From a virus, in IMG/VR virus record IMGVR_UViG_3300025154_000052, positions 1-64,000 of that record: a DNA stretch of 64,000 nucleotides; one strand, given 5' to 3'. The position numbers and the translations under genes were made by a program. Below the pieces are notes generated by a model. The model was not told the origin of the DNA. It ran no database searches and was given only the letters and a program-made list of their open reading frames with translations. Shown here piece by piece: positions 18,177 through 26,304 of the stretch. The stretch's first letter is position 1; the number at the start of each line of letters is the position of its first letter.

Positions 18177-19334
18177 ATGGACATCCGGGTAAACGAAGGT
18201 GGCGTATTTTTCATCAAGATCGTCCCTGAAAAAGGGGAGGCGATCGATCTGCCTGCCGAACGGGTGGAGAGTTTCAACTTCGAGGACCGGTCAGTTGGCG
18301 TGGACAAACTCACGCTGCAGGTGAACAACTCCGACCTAGCGTTCTTTGAAGACCCCATTCTCCTGCCTGGGAACAAGATCGAGTTCACCTTTGGATATCC
18401 ATCGAAACTGTCCTTCAAGCGGGCGATGAAGGTCAAGGTGGTGAAAGGCTTTCTTCGCCTGACCGTCGAGGCATACGGTAAGGAGAGCGACTTTCACCAT
18501 GAGAAGTTGACCAAGACGTGGAAGGGACTGTCCGTCGACGAGATCGCCGCACAGATGGCGAAGGACATGGGCCACACAAAGACCAGTATCAGTGCCTCAA
18601 ATGTGAAGCGTCAGGTGGTCCAGCAAAGTCAGGAGACCTACGCTCAATTCCTCATGCGATGGGGTGCACGTCTCGGGTGTGAATGGTTCATTGATGTGGA
18701 CGACACGTTCCACTTCCATCCTCGAGATCATCAGCAGGCACCAGTGCGGACGTTCGTCTGGCGCGGGGCGAAAGATCGATCTGAGATAGTGCTTACTCCC
18801 GAACTTGAGCACAGCGTAAAAAACAAGCCGGGCTCCATGGAGACGGTTGCAGTCGACCCAAAAAAAAAGAAGGTGCGTAAGCACAAGGCCAGCAAATCAA
18901 ACGTCAGCACATCCGTTCTTGGCCCGGCAACGCTCGTTCAGGAGGCGGTTCCCTTCTCCTCCAAGCCTCTCCGATCATTGTCGCTTCAAGCCTGGCATAA
19001 CGACCAGCACCTGAAGGAGACCGCTGAGGCTAAGTACCGAGTCACCCAGCAATCACAACTGAAACTGCGCCTCCCGGTCGTTGGTGACCCGACTCTTACA
19101 GCCAAGAGAGTGATCAGGCTGGAGAACTTTGGAACCCTGCTCAATGGCAACTACTATGTGGTGAGAGCGGTCCACAAGATCAGCGGTGGGTACTACACGG
19201 ATCTTGAGTTGCGTCGTGACGCCATCGGGAAGCCGAGTAACCGCAAGGACACCAGCGTAGGGGCGGCTCGAGAAAACAGAGAGAAGACTCCCAAGGTGCA
19301 GAGACCTCGTGAGGACTTCCTGCCAAAGAAGTAG
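18177..19334 (+). CDS. Baseplate hub protein (gpD/gp27-like)
   Basis: 385 residues of the late-control gpD / T4 gp27 fold. Diagnostic regions are VESFNFEDRSVGVDKLTLQV near the start, LSVDEIAAQMAKDMG around residue 121-135, ETYAQFLMRWGARLGCEWF, and FVWRGAKDRSEIV. Forms the trimeric hub at the tip of the tube, on which the spike docks; the next gene encodes the spike. The C-terminal ~40 residues are charged and probably disordered. Confidence 0.85.
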   Translation: MDIRVNEGGVFFIKIVPEKGEAIDLPAERVESFNFEDRSVGVDKLTLQVNNSDLAFFEDPILLPGNKIEFTFGYPSKLSFKRAMKVKVVKGFLRLTVEAYGKESDFHHEKLTKTWKGLSVDEIAAQMAKDMGHTKTSISASNVKRQVVQQSQETYAQFLMRWGARLGCEWFIDVDDTFHFHPRDHQQAPVRTFVWRGAKDRSEIVLTPELEHSVKNKPGSMETVAVDPKKKKVRKHKASKSNVSTSVLGPATLVQEAVPFSSKPLRSLSLQAWHNDQHLKETAEAKYRVTQQSQLKLRLPVVGDPTLTAKRVIRLENFGTLLNGNYYVVRAVHKISGGYYTDLELRRDAIGKPSNRKDTSVGAARENREKTPKVQRPREDFLPKK

Positions 19335-19340
19335 GAGTAT

Positions 19341-20075
19341 ATGTCGGTCTGGGATCCGGATACTCAATACCCAGAACAGAAACTGTACGGACTGTATGAC
19401 GGCTTCGTATTGGAGCGCGACGACCCGGACGGACTCGGGCGGGTGAAGGTTACTGTCCCGGGGATACTCGAGGAGAGTGACTGGGCATTCCCGGTGGGTG
19501 TTCCTGGCGGCGGCGCGGGCCAGGGCGGGTTGTGGTGGGTGCCGAAGGTCAATGCGTCTGTGGCAGTGTTTTTCGTCGCCGGAGATATCGAGGCCCCTCG
19601 TTACATGCCGTCACACTGGGGCGACGGAGAAGCACCTACGGATGCCCACGTCGACAAGGCCATCCTCGAGACCGATTCGTGGATAATAGAGATTGACGAG
19701 AGGTCCGGTCAGCGGTCCCTGAAGTTGCGCTCGAAGACGACAGATGACCATCTGGAATTGGATCTCGAGTCTGGTGAGACCGTTATCAGCGGTTCGAGTA
19801 AGGTCATCGTCAACGCGCCCAACGTGTATCTGGGAAGCGATACAGCAGGTCATCCAGTAGCGTGGGGTGACATCGTCAGTGACTTATTGAACGGCTTTGC
19901 TCAACTGTTGAAGTCGGCGGCTCCACTTGGATTTGCTGCTATCCCAGTGGCATTCTCGGCAGATGTGACAGGGTTTACTACCAAGTATGGCGCGGGTGGC
20001 ATCACAGCGGTAACAACAGCAGGTATGGCCGCAGACCTTGCCGCCAACAAGAGCGGTAATGTAAACACGGAGTAG
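19341..20075 (+). CDS. Baseplate central spike (gpV/gp5 OB-fold)
   Basis: 244 residues. N-terminal OB-fold like that of gpV/VgrG: GRVKVTVPGILEESDWAFPV, GLWWVPKVNASVAVFFVAGD, then a repeating beta stretch (SLKLRSKTTDDHLELDLESG) suited to a trimeric beta-helix. The C-terminal Ala-rich part contains a hydrophobic stretch (SAAPLGFAAIPVAFSADV). Pierces the outer envelope at the end of contraction. Follows the hub gene with GGAG before ATG 19341. Confidence 0.85.
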   Translation: MSVWDPDTQYPEQKLYGLYDGFVLERDDPDGLGRVKVTVPGILEESDWAFPVGVPGGGAGQGGLWWVPKVNASVAVFFVAGDIEAPRYMPSHWGDGEAPTDAHVDKAILETDSWIIEIDERSGQRSLKLRSKTTDDHLELDLESGETVISGSSKVIVNAPNVYLGSDTAGHPVAWGDIVSDLLNGFAQLLKSAAPLGFAAIPVAFSADVTGFTTKYGAGGITAVTTAGMAADLAANKSGNVNTE

Positions 20076-20077
20076 AC

Positions 20078-20983
20078 GTGGCACTGGATGGCGGGACTGT
20101 TAATCCTCCGACCGGATTGGCCGGGGAAATAGCTGACGCACTGGAAGCCGCGGGGCAGATTTCTGCTGCTCAACGATCATCGGCTCAATGCGAAGATTCT
20201 CTTAACCCGTTCTGTGAGGGTCTTGCTTCGTACCTTGACCCATTTGTCGCTGGTGCTACGCCCACTGTTTACGGCACTCTGTTCGACACATCTGGACTGG
20301 TCCATCAGGCGGACGCCTACGTTGCTCCGTGGACGTATGAGAATACAGCAAAGAGCGATAAACCCAACTGTAATGACAATACCAGCCTTGCAAACGCCAG
20401 GACGGTCAAGGCCGGAGCAGCAACGTCGTCATGGGTGACCGGGACGAACACGACGCCGATGGGGTCGAAGCTCATCACGCCCAGTATATGCCAGGGTCAG
20501 GTATTTTACAGCCGAATTACGAGTAATCTCCCGGTCAACTTTGACGCGGCGGGAATCCACGTTCATCTCCGATCCAATAGAGATAGGCGCTGTCTGGCCT
20601 ATATCCAATGGATCGGCGGGCAGTACAAGGTGTACGCCGATCACGCCGGTTCCTACTCAGCCGGGATCGTGATCACAGCGGGGCAATTGGCGGCGGGTGT
20701 CTGGCTCGCTATCGCGTTGCAGCCCGCTGGTGGTAACCTGGGCGCTCACGCTATGTACAGTCTAGCCAATTCCGCGACCGCCCCCACCACAGGGTGGACT
20801 ACGCTCGGCTGGAATGGGTCGGTGTTTACGGGCGTAGGGGGCCCCCTCGGTTACGGCTACTGGCACAATGCGAATGATGTTTCTGGATCACACGTTATGC
20901 GCGTCATGGCGTTCGACGATAGCGGTATGCGCGTTATTGATCCGGCGGTCGACTTGACCGATGCCACCGGGGCGCAGGGGTGA
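20078..20983 (+). CDS. Putative baseplate-associated beta protein
   Basis: 301 residues from GTG 20078. Predicted mainly beta after residue 60, with a jelly-roll feel (FYSRITSNLPVNFDAAGIHV, RCLAYIQWIGGQYKVYAD). Such a domain could bind carbohydrate, which would suit a receptor-binding or baseplate accessory role. It sits between the spike and gp25-like genes. Four cysteines occur in the first 120 residues. No family is recognised confidently. Confidence 0.5.
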   Translation: MALDGGTVNPPTGLAGEIADALEAAGQISAAQRSSAQCEDSLNPFCEGLASYLDPFVAGATPTVYGTLFDTSGLVHQADAYVAPWTYENTAKSDKPNCNDNTSLANARTVKAGAATSSWVTGTNTTPMGSKLITPSICQGQVFYSRITSNLPVNFDAAGIHVHLRSNRDRRCLAYIQWIGGQYKVYADHAGSYSAGIVITAGQLAAGVWLAIALQPAGGNLGAHAMYSLANSATAPTTGWTTLGWNGSVFTGVGGPLGYGYWHNANDVSGSHVMRVMAFDDSGMRVIDPAVDLTDATGAQG

Positions 20984-20985
20984 TT

Positions 20986-21402
20986 ATGGCCAGCAAGATT
21001 CTCGGCTTCGGAGTGCTGTCACCATTTCGAAGAGAAGGCAAAGACTTCGTGAACGGCGGTGATGCTGCCCTAGTCCAATCGTGCATCGAAAACATTCTTG
21101 GCACTCAGTCAGCTATGCCCAACGGATTGAGTGCTGGCGAATTGCCATGGCAGCACACGTTCGGTTCGAGATTGGGTATGCTCAGACACCGCAACCTTGG
21201 ACCGACAACAGATGCCTTGGCTCAGTTCTACGTCGAGGAAGCATTACGCCGGTGGGAACCACGGGTAAGGGTGACTGAGGTTGTCGTAAAGAATGACGCC
21301 ACTACCAATACGCGCAGTATCGACGTCCAGTACCGACTGATTACCGCGAACGTGCCGTCAAACCGCGTCGTAGTGGACCAGACCGCGACGGTGGAGATCT
21401 GA
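20986..21402 (+). CDS. Baseplate wedge protein gp25/gpW-like
   Basis: 138 residues. The pattern GDAALVQSCIENILGTQ, then SAGELPWQHTFGSRLGML, then YVEEALRRWEPRVRVTEVVV is the GPW/gp25 family (T4 gp25, P2 gpW), a wedge component connecting hub and sheath. Start placed at ATG 20986, since the earlier GTG 20980 lies within the stop of the upstream gene. Directly precedes the gpJ-like gene, as usual. Confidence 0.9.
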   Translation: MASKILGFGVLSPFRREGKDFVNGGDAALVQSCIENILGTQSAMPNGLSAGELPWQHTFGSRLGMLRHRNLGPTTDALAQFYVEEALRRWEPRVRVTEVVVKNDATTNTRSIDVQYRLITANVPSNRVVVDQTATVEI

Positions 21403-21403
21403 C

Positions 21404-22945
21404 ATGGCTGACTATACCGATCGTGACTACGCAGCGTTGATGGTCCGGGAACAGGCGCTCGCTCAGCAGCAGTTTCCCGCATGGACTGATTACAACGAGG
21501 CGAACTTCGGCAATCAGTTGCTGCAGGCGTTCGCCTTTATCGGAGACATTCTCTCCTACTATCAGGACAATCAGGCTGGTGAAAGTCGGATTACCACTGC
21601 CCAGCAGCGGCGGAATATGATCGGCCTGTTGAAACTCATCCAGTACGAGATGAGCGGGGCGACTGCTGCACAGCACACCGTCACATTCTCGATCGCGTCT
21701 GCCCTGGGTGAGGACATCATCATCCCGGCTGGAACGATCGTAAAGACGCGAGAGTCGACGCCAACAGAATTTCAGCTCCTGGCGGCCGTCACGATTACAG
21801 CGGGAAATACATCGGTGAATGGTACCGCTGAACATTCGCAGTTCTGGGATGACGAGACGTGGCAAGTGGACGGGTCTACAGGCCAGGTAATCAAGTTGGG
21901 TAGGACTCCGTTCCTAGACGACTCACTTGCTGTGGCCAACGGTGGATATGTTCAGGTTGACGCAATGGACTATTCAGAGGTCTCCAACTTCCTTGATTCG
22001 ATCTCGACGGACAAGCACTACACTGTCACGGTGGATGAGAACGACCGTGCATACATCCGGTTCGGGGACGGCGTAAACGGTGTGGCGCCATCCGGGACGC
22101 TCACCGTGAAGTACAAGACGGGTGGCGGGGTGGCTGGCAACGTCGAGGCCGCCGCAATCAAGGACATCTCCGGGACGCTCACGACCGTAGGCGGGACACC
22201 GGTATCCGTAGCCGTAACGAATGCGGCTGGTGCGTCCATCCTGGGTACAGACCGGGAGTCGATTGAGACAGCTCGGACGGCGGGTCCTGCCAGCCTGCGA
22301 GCTCTCGAGCGCACGGTATCGCGCACCGACTTCGAGGACAATGCGCGTCTCGTGACCGGCGTAGGACGGGCCCTGGCCATCACCAAAAACGAAGCTCCAT
22401 TAGTCCTGAGTCTCGAGAACACCACCTACGTCTACATCGTCCCAACCGGGGGCGGTACGCCATCAGCAGGGTTGAAGACAAACGTCGACACCATGTACAG
22501 CACGACCCGGCCCGTGATGGTGACCCACGTCGTTGATGTAAAGGACCCCACCTACGCGACCATCAACATTGTCTGCTGGGTGTACCTGACATCCGGCGCG
22601 GTTGCAGCCACCGTGAAGGCCGCCATCGTCGCATCACTGACAACGTTCTTTGAGCCAGTGGTGAGTGATGCGACGGCTGACGACTACCTGCAGCCGAATT
22701 CAAATGTGAACTTCGGCTACTACATGCGGGATGAGAACGACGATCCGGAACCGTCCATTAGATGGTCGGATATCAACGCCATCGTGAAGAACACGGCAGG
22801 GGTAAGGAAGGTCGGAACACCGGTGGACGGTCGTGCGACGACGCTCAATGGTGCGGCTGACGACTACACCATCAACCTGGTGGAGTTCCCGAAACTCGGC
22901 ACCGTAGCGGTGTGGAACGGTGATACCGGGGCCGAAATCCCGTAG
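21404..22945 (+). CDS. Baseplate J-like wedge protein
   Basis: 513 residues. Matches baseplate J/gp6-type proteins: an N-terminal YNEANFGNQLLQAFAFIGD, IIIPAGTIVKTRESTPTEF, a central ASILGTDRESIETARTAGPA and RTVSRTDFEDNARLVTGVGR. The wedge ring it forms rearranges on contraction. Flanked by the gp25-like and gpI-like genes in canonical order. Confidence 0.9.
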   Translation: MADYTDRDYAALMVREQALAQQQFPAWTDYNEANFGNQLLQAFAFIGDILSYYQDNQAGESRITTAQQRRNMIGLLKLIQYEMSGATAAQHTVTFSIASALGEDIIIPAGTIVKTRESTPTEFQLLAAVTITAGNTSVNGTAEHSQFWDDETWQVDGSTGQVIKLGRTPFLDDSLAVANGGYVQVDAMDYSEVSNFLDSISTDKHYTVTVDENDRAYIRFGDGVNGVAPSGTLTVKYKTGGGVAGNVEAAAIKDISGTLTTVGGTPVSVAVTNAAGASILGTDRESIETARTAGPASLRALERTVSRTDFEDNARLVTGVGRALAITKNEAPLVLSLENTTYVYIVPTGGGTPSAGLKTNVDTMYSTTRPVMVTHVVDVKDPTYATINIVCWVYLTSGAVAATVKAAIVASLTTFFEPVVSDATADDYLQPNSNVNFGYYMRDENDDPEPSIRWSDINAIVKNTAGVRKVGTPVDGRATTLNGAADDYTINLVEFPKLGTVAVWNGDTGAEIP

Positions 22946-22953
22946 AGGTAAGC

Positions 22954-23820
22954 ATGGCTGCTCCGACAATCGTATCCGTCGTCCCTGTCGCCTTCTGGCC
23001 CGAAACCATTCTTCGTATCACGTTCAGTGCGGCACTGGACCCGGCACAGGCAAACAGCACCACGGCATCGACGTACACGCTCACAGGCACAAGCGAGGAC
23101 GAGCATACCGTCATACCTCGCAGCGCTGTCCTGTCGGCGGCTGCCGTCATCGACCTGTACTGCTACGGCGTCCCCAACGGCAACTACACGCTGACCACGA
23201 CGGCGCCGATCTACGCCAATGCAAACCCGGACCCGCTTCCAACGGGGAGCACTAAGGCGGTGGTCGCCAACGGGCAGCCATCCGGAAGAGTCGTCGCACT
23301 GGACGAGATGATCGCCTCCATGCACTGGTCACGGGACGACTCGGGGGATCTGGCTCGGTTCATCAAGAACATCCTCCAGCCGATTCTGGATGAGCTACTG
23401 GTCTACATCGATCGATGGACGGACATCATCGATCCGGACCTGGCCCCTGAGACGTTCCTTGATGACATGTTGACCGACCTTGGGAATCCGTTCCCATTCG
23501 CTCTGACGGTAGTGCAGAAGCGCGCCCTCGTTCAGACGCTCATCCCCATCTACCGGCAGACCGGGACGGCGGCGGGCATCGAGAACGTGATTCGATTCTT
23601 CCTGGGCATCAACGCTACAGTGTACCCAGTTCACAAGAGTAGTTGGAAACTGGGGACTGACAAACTCGGTACCGAAACGGTACTTAGTTCAGCCAACGTG
23701 ATTTATACGTTCGACATCATCTTGCCGGCGCCGGCGTCCGCCTTTGAAGAGAAGGCGATTACCTGGATAGCCAACCGTATGAAGGTATCTCACGAGCATT
23801 TCCGCCGAATCGTAGTGTAG
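22954..23820 (+). CDS. Tail protein I-like baseplate protein with N-terminal Ig-like domain
   Basis: 288 residues. Residues 1-105 form an Ig-like beta domain (ILRITFSAALDPAQANSTTA). From about 130 the sequence IDPDLAPETFLDDMLTDLGN, RALVQTLIPIYRQTGTAAGI, ENVIRFFLG matches the gpI/phage tail protein family that attaches fibres to the wedge. The N-terminal domain is an addition to the family norm. The next gene is a fibre, consistent with this role. Confidence 0.8.
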   Translation: MAAPTIVSVVPVAFWPETILRITFSAALDPAQANSTTASTYTLTGTSEDEHTVIPRSAVLSAAAVIDLYCYGVPNGNYTLTTTAPIYANANPDPLPTGSTKAVVANGQPSGRVVALDEMIASMHWSRDDSGDLARFIKNILQPILDELLVYIDRWTDIIDPDLAPETFLDDMLTDLGNPFPFALTVVQKRALVQTLIPIYRQTGTAAGIENVIRFFLGINATVYPVHKSSWKLGTDKLGTETVLSSANVIYTFDIILPAPASAFEEKAITWIANRMKVSHEHFRRIVV

Positions 23821-23828
23821 TGGAGTGA

Positions 23829-25511
23829 ATGATGGACAGATCAGATTTCTACCATGGGCAGATCGTCACGCAGGATGACATGGATGAGGCGTTCGTTGAC
23901 GTCGACGAGGCGATCAAAAACTACGTGATGGACGTCAGCTATACCGGCTCGCACGGTGTCGCCTGGGGACTCACAGTCGCTCCGACAGGTCCTGTATCCA
24001 CAAACGTTTCGGTTGCTGCCGGTGTGGCATACGACCAGACAGGGGACCGCGTTCCAGTGACGCCGGCACAGTTGGTGGACTGTTCGGTGGACAAGAACGG
24101 CGCATCCACTACAGTCGCCAACCCGGGCGAGGAGCGATGGCTGTCCATCTTCCTGGTCGCTGCTCGTGTCGAGTCGGAGCCCTACGTGGACGACAACGCT
24201 GTCCCGGGCAACTACCGGTCGGAAGAGTCGTTCACGATCGAAGTGGAGATGGAGGCGGCAGCCGCAATCGGAGCAGCGGTCAAACCGGCGCTTCGAGCCG
24301 ATGCTACTCTTCTGGCCGATGCGAGACGGTTCAACGCAGATGGGGGAATAGATACCGCTCAGATAAGCACGACTCGCCGGGAAGACTACGACATTGTCTC
24401 TCCGAGTTTCCAAGACCTTGAGGACGACGTTGTCGCCAACTACATCAAGAACTACGAGACGCTCGAGGGCCTGATCACTACCCTACCCGTAAACTCTGGC
24501 GGCTTCGTCAAAGGCCCGTGGGTGGGGATCGACACGCCCTATACGTCGTTTTGGGATCTCTCCCCGGCTGCTGCAACGAATGGATATCGTGTCTGCTCGG
24601 ACGGTGAACAGGTGTATTACATCTGGTACGACGGCGCCGGCAACGAGTATCTTCGTGCCGTATCACGAACCGATGGCTCTCAGTTGTGGCAGATCGCGAC
24701 AGCCGGGGAGAGATCCCACGTTCATAGCGATGGCGAATCGGTCTACTACGCTGACCCGGCTGTGCCCTGTGTCTACCGAGTCGCCCGCGCCGATGGGAGC
24801 CTGACCAACAGCAACAACACGCTCGGAGGGTCGGGCTACGTCGGCTACTCAGACAGCACTCAGGTCATCCTCGCTTGTAGCGGTGGCGCTTCCTTCACCA
24901 GCGGTGACTGGGTAATTGCCCTCACGCCGTCACTGGCTGGCCCTGCAACATGGGGCTATGACCATTCAGCGGCGGTCAATCAAGTAGTTTCGAACGGTCG
25001 TTACGTGTTCATGGGTGGCGTAGCTGGAGCAGGAGGATTCCAACTTCGGCGCCTCGATTATCTTGCCGGAACGGTTGACTGGAGTGTGGTCGTCGGTGCT
25101 ACGGTCAACTCAATCGCGCTGGATCAGGATCTGCTGATAGCGGGCCACGCAGCCGCAGCCGGGAAGTATCTTACGGCATTCAGCCCAGATGATGGCTCTG
25201 TCGTCTGGACGATCGACCCTGGCTCTGAAGTGGTCTCGGTACACTCAGACGGCCGCTACATCTACGCTGCAGCAGGCAACGAAGTAGTGGTCGTCAGTCG
25301 GACAGGCCACGTCATCGACCGGATTGACTACGGTGTTATCACTCGGTCTGTCTTCAGTGACGGAGACGCTCTCTTCGTCGCCTACGACGTCACCGGTGGT
25401 GCGGTCGGAACACGGGTGATTCTGCCTCACGTCTCACGGTGGTTCACTCGAGTCGCCGCCACTGCCGCCTATCGCCGCCCGTTCCACACCCTGGCCCTTC
25501 CAGAGTTGTGA
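23829..25511 (+). CDS. Tail fibre with C-terminal beta-propeller-like repeats
   Basis: 560 residues. The first ~190 residues (DFYHGQIVTQDDMDEAFVDV ... PSGV-type beta) look like a baseplate-attachment domain. From about 255 on, repeated blade-like units appear: SDGEQVYYIWYDGAGNEYL, SDGESVYYADP, SNGRYVFMGGV, QDLLIAGHA, SDGRYIYAAAGNEVVVVSR and SDGDALFVAYDV, a PQQ-like propeller pattern of about 40-45 residues. Likely the receptor-binding adhesin. An ATG at 23832 is an alternative start. It closes the + strand tail operon. Confidence 0.7.
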   Translation: MMDRSDFYHGQIVTQDDMDEAFVDVDEAIKNYVMDVSYTGSHGVAWGLTVAPTGPVSTNVSVAAGVAYDQTGDRVPVTPAQLVDCSVDKNGASTTVANPGEERWLSIFLVAARVESEPYVDDNAVPGNYRSEESFTIEVEMEAAAAIGAAVKPALRADATLLADARRFNADGGIDTAQISTTRREDYDIVSPSFQDLEDDVVANYIKNYETLEGLITTLPVNSGGFVKGPWVGIDTPYTSFWDLSPAAATNGYRVCSDGEQVYYIWYDGAGNEYLRAVSRTDGSQLWQIATAGERSHVHSDGESVYYADPAVPCVYRVARADGSLTNSNNTLGGSGYVGYSDSTQVILACSGGASFTSGDWVIALTPSLAGPATWGYDHSAAVNQVVSNGRYVFMGGVAGAGGFQLRRLDYLAGTVDWSVVVGATVNSIALDQDLLIAGHAAAAGKYLTAFSPDDGSVVWTIDPGSEVVSVHSDGRYIYAAAGNEVVVVSRTGHVIDRIDYGVITRSVFSDGDALFVAYDVTGGAVGTRVILPHVSRWFTRVAATAAYRRPFHTLALPEL

Positions 25512-25519
25512 TTTTTTTG

Positions 25520-25556
25520 TTGACTTTTATAAAATGCTTCTTTACTGTTTCAGTAA
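25520..25556 (+). promoter_or_regulatory. Candidate promoter with palindrome upstream of secreted-protein gene
   Basis: The 91-bp gap is AT-rich. TTGACT (25520-25525) is followed 17 bases later by TACTGT (25543-25548), a weak -10. The perfect inverted repeat TTACTG-ttt-CAGTAA (25542-25556) covers the -10, and CAGTAA recurs at 25570-25575. Suggests separate, regulated expression of the next gene. Confidence 0.35.
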
Positions 25557-25602
25557 CAGTCTCATTATTCAGTAATCAAAATTAACCCTTGGAGAGATTC
25601 TT

Positions 25603-26175
25603 ATGAGACACTTCATGCTTCTGGTCATCGCTATTCTGTCCTTCGTCTCGTCGCCCATCCTGGCGTCGGAGTTCATTACCTCCGAGGTCCATACCCGGGT
25701 CCGGTCGGATACGGAGTATGTGGAGGGCTGGACCACCTATCACTCCACGACGTCCGGTGACTGGGCCAAGGTGCCCCTCACCGATACGCTCGTGTATGAT
25801 CTGGAGTCCTGCGACATGATCAGGATTCAGGGCTACGTGCACGTCAACGTGGTCGGTCAGAGTTCACCGATGGCTCGAGCACGACGGGTGGAAACCGGAA
25901 TCCGCAAGGCCGGCGTCCAACTTCGTGTGGTCGTGTCGGGACCCGCCTACGGGGATGAACACTACTCCACTATGGTGCAGAACAGCGCCACATGGGCAAG
26001 CCAGTCGAGTAAGGTGCCCATCTACGGCACCATTCAGTTGCAGTGGAGTCCCGACGCTGAATACTGGGTGAGTTTACAGGCCAGGTCGGTAGACGGGACG
26101 TGGGTGGATTTCGTCGGCCCGATGGACCTCAGCGTGGAGGTGCTACGCGCATCAGACGACGTCGGCTGCAACTAA
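25603..26175 (+). CDS. Secreted or periplasmic hypothetical protein
   Basis: 190 residues with a clear Sec signal peptide: MRHF, then a hydrophobic core MLLVIAILSFVSSP and cleavage-type ILAS. The mature part is beta-rich (SMV, GTIQLQWSPDAEYWVSLQAR) with two cysteines, one near residue 70 and one second from the end, that could form a disulfide. GGAGAG lies before ATG 25603. It is isolated between two tail fibre genes with its own AT-rich upstream region and a terminator after it, suggesting an independently expressed cargo gene acting at the host envelope (for example superinfection exclusion); function unknown. Confidence 0.7.
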   Translation: MRHFMLLVIAILSFVSSPILASEFITSEVHTRVRSDTEYVEGWTTYHSTTSGDWAKVPLTDTLVYDLESCDMIRIQGYVHVNVVGQSSPMARARRVETGIRKAGVQLRVVVSGPAYGDEHYSTMVQNSATWASQSSKVPIYGTIQLQWSPDAEYWVSLQARSVDGTWVDFVGPMDLSVEVLRASDDVGCN

Positions 26176-26256
26176 TCCCGCTGTTTCCCTCCCGCTTCCC
26201 TACACTTATCGTTTCCCCCGCTCGTTTTGACCACTTGAGCCCGCTCGGCTACTCTG

Positions 26257-26287
26257 AAGCCACACAGTTTTCTCCAGTGTGGCTTTT
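26257..26287 (+). terminator. Intrinsic terminator after secreted-protein gene
   Basis: GCCACAC (26259-26265), 11-base loop, GTGTGGC (26277-26283), then TTTT. A perfect 7-bp stem with a T run, placed 80 bp after the stop codon and 17 bp before the next start. Confidence 0.7.
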
Positions 26288-26304
26288 ACGGAAGGAGCAG
26301 GCTC

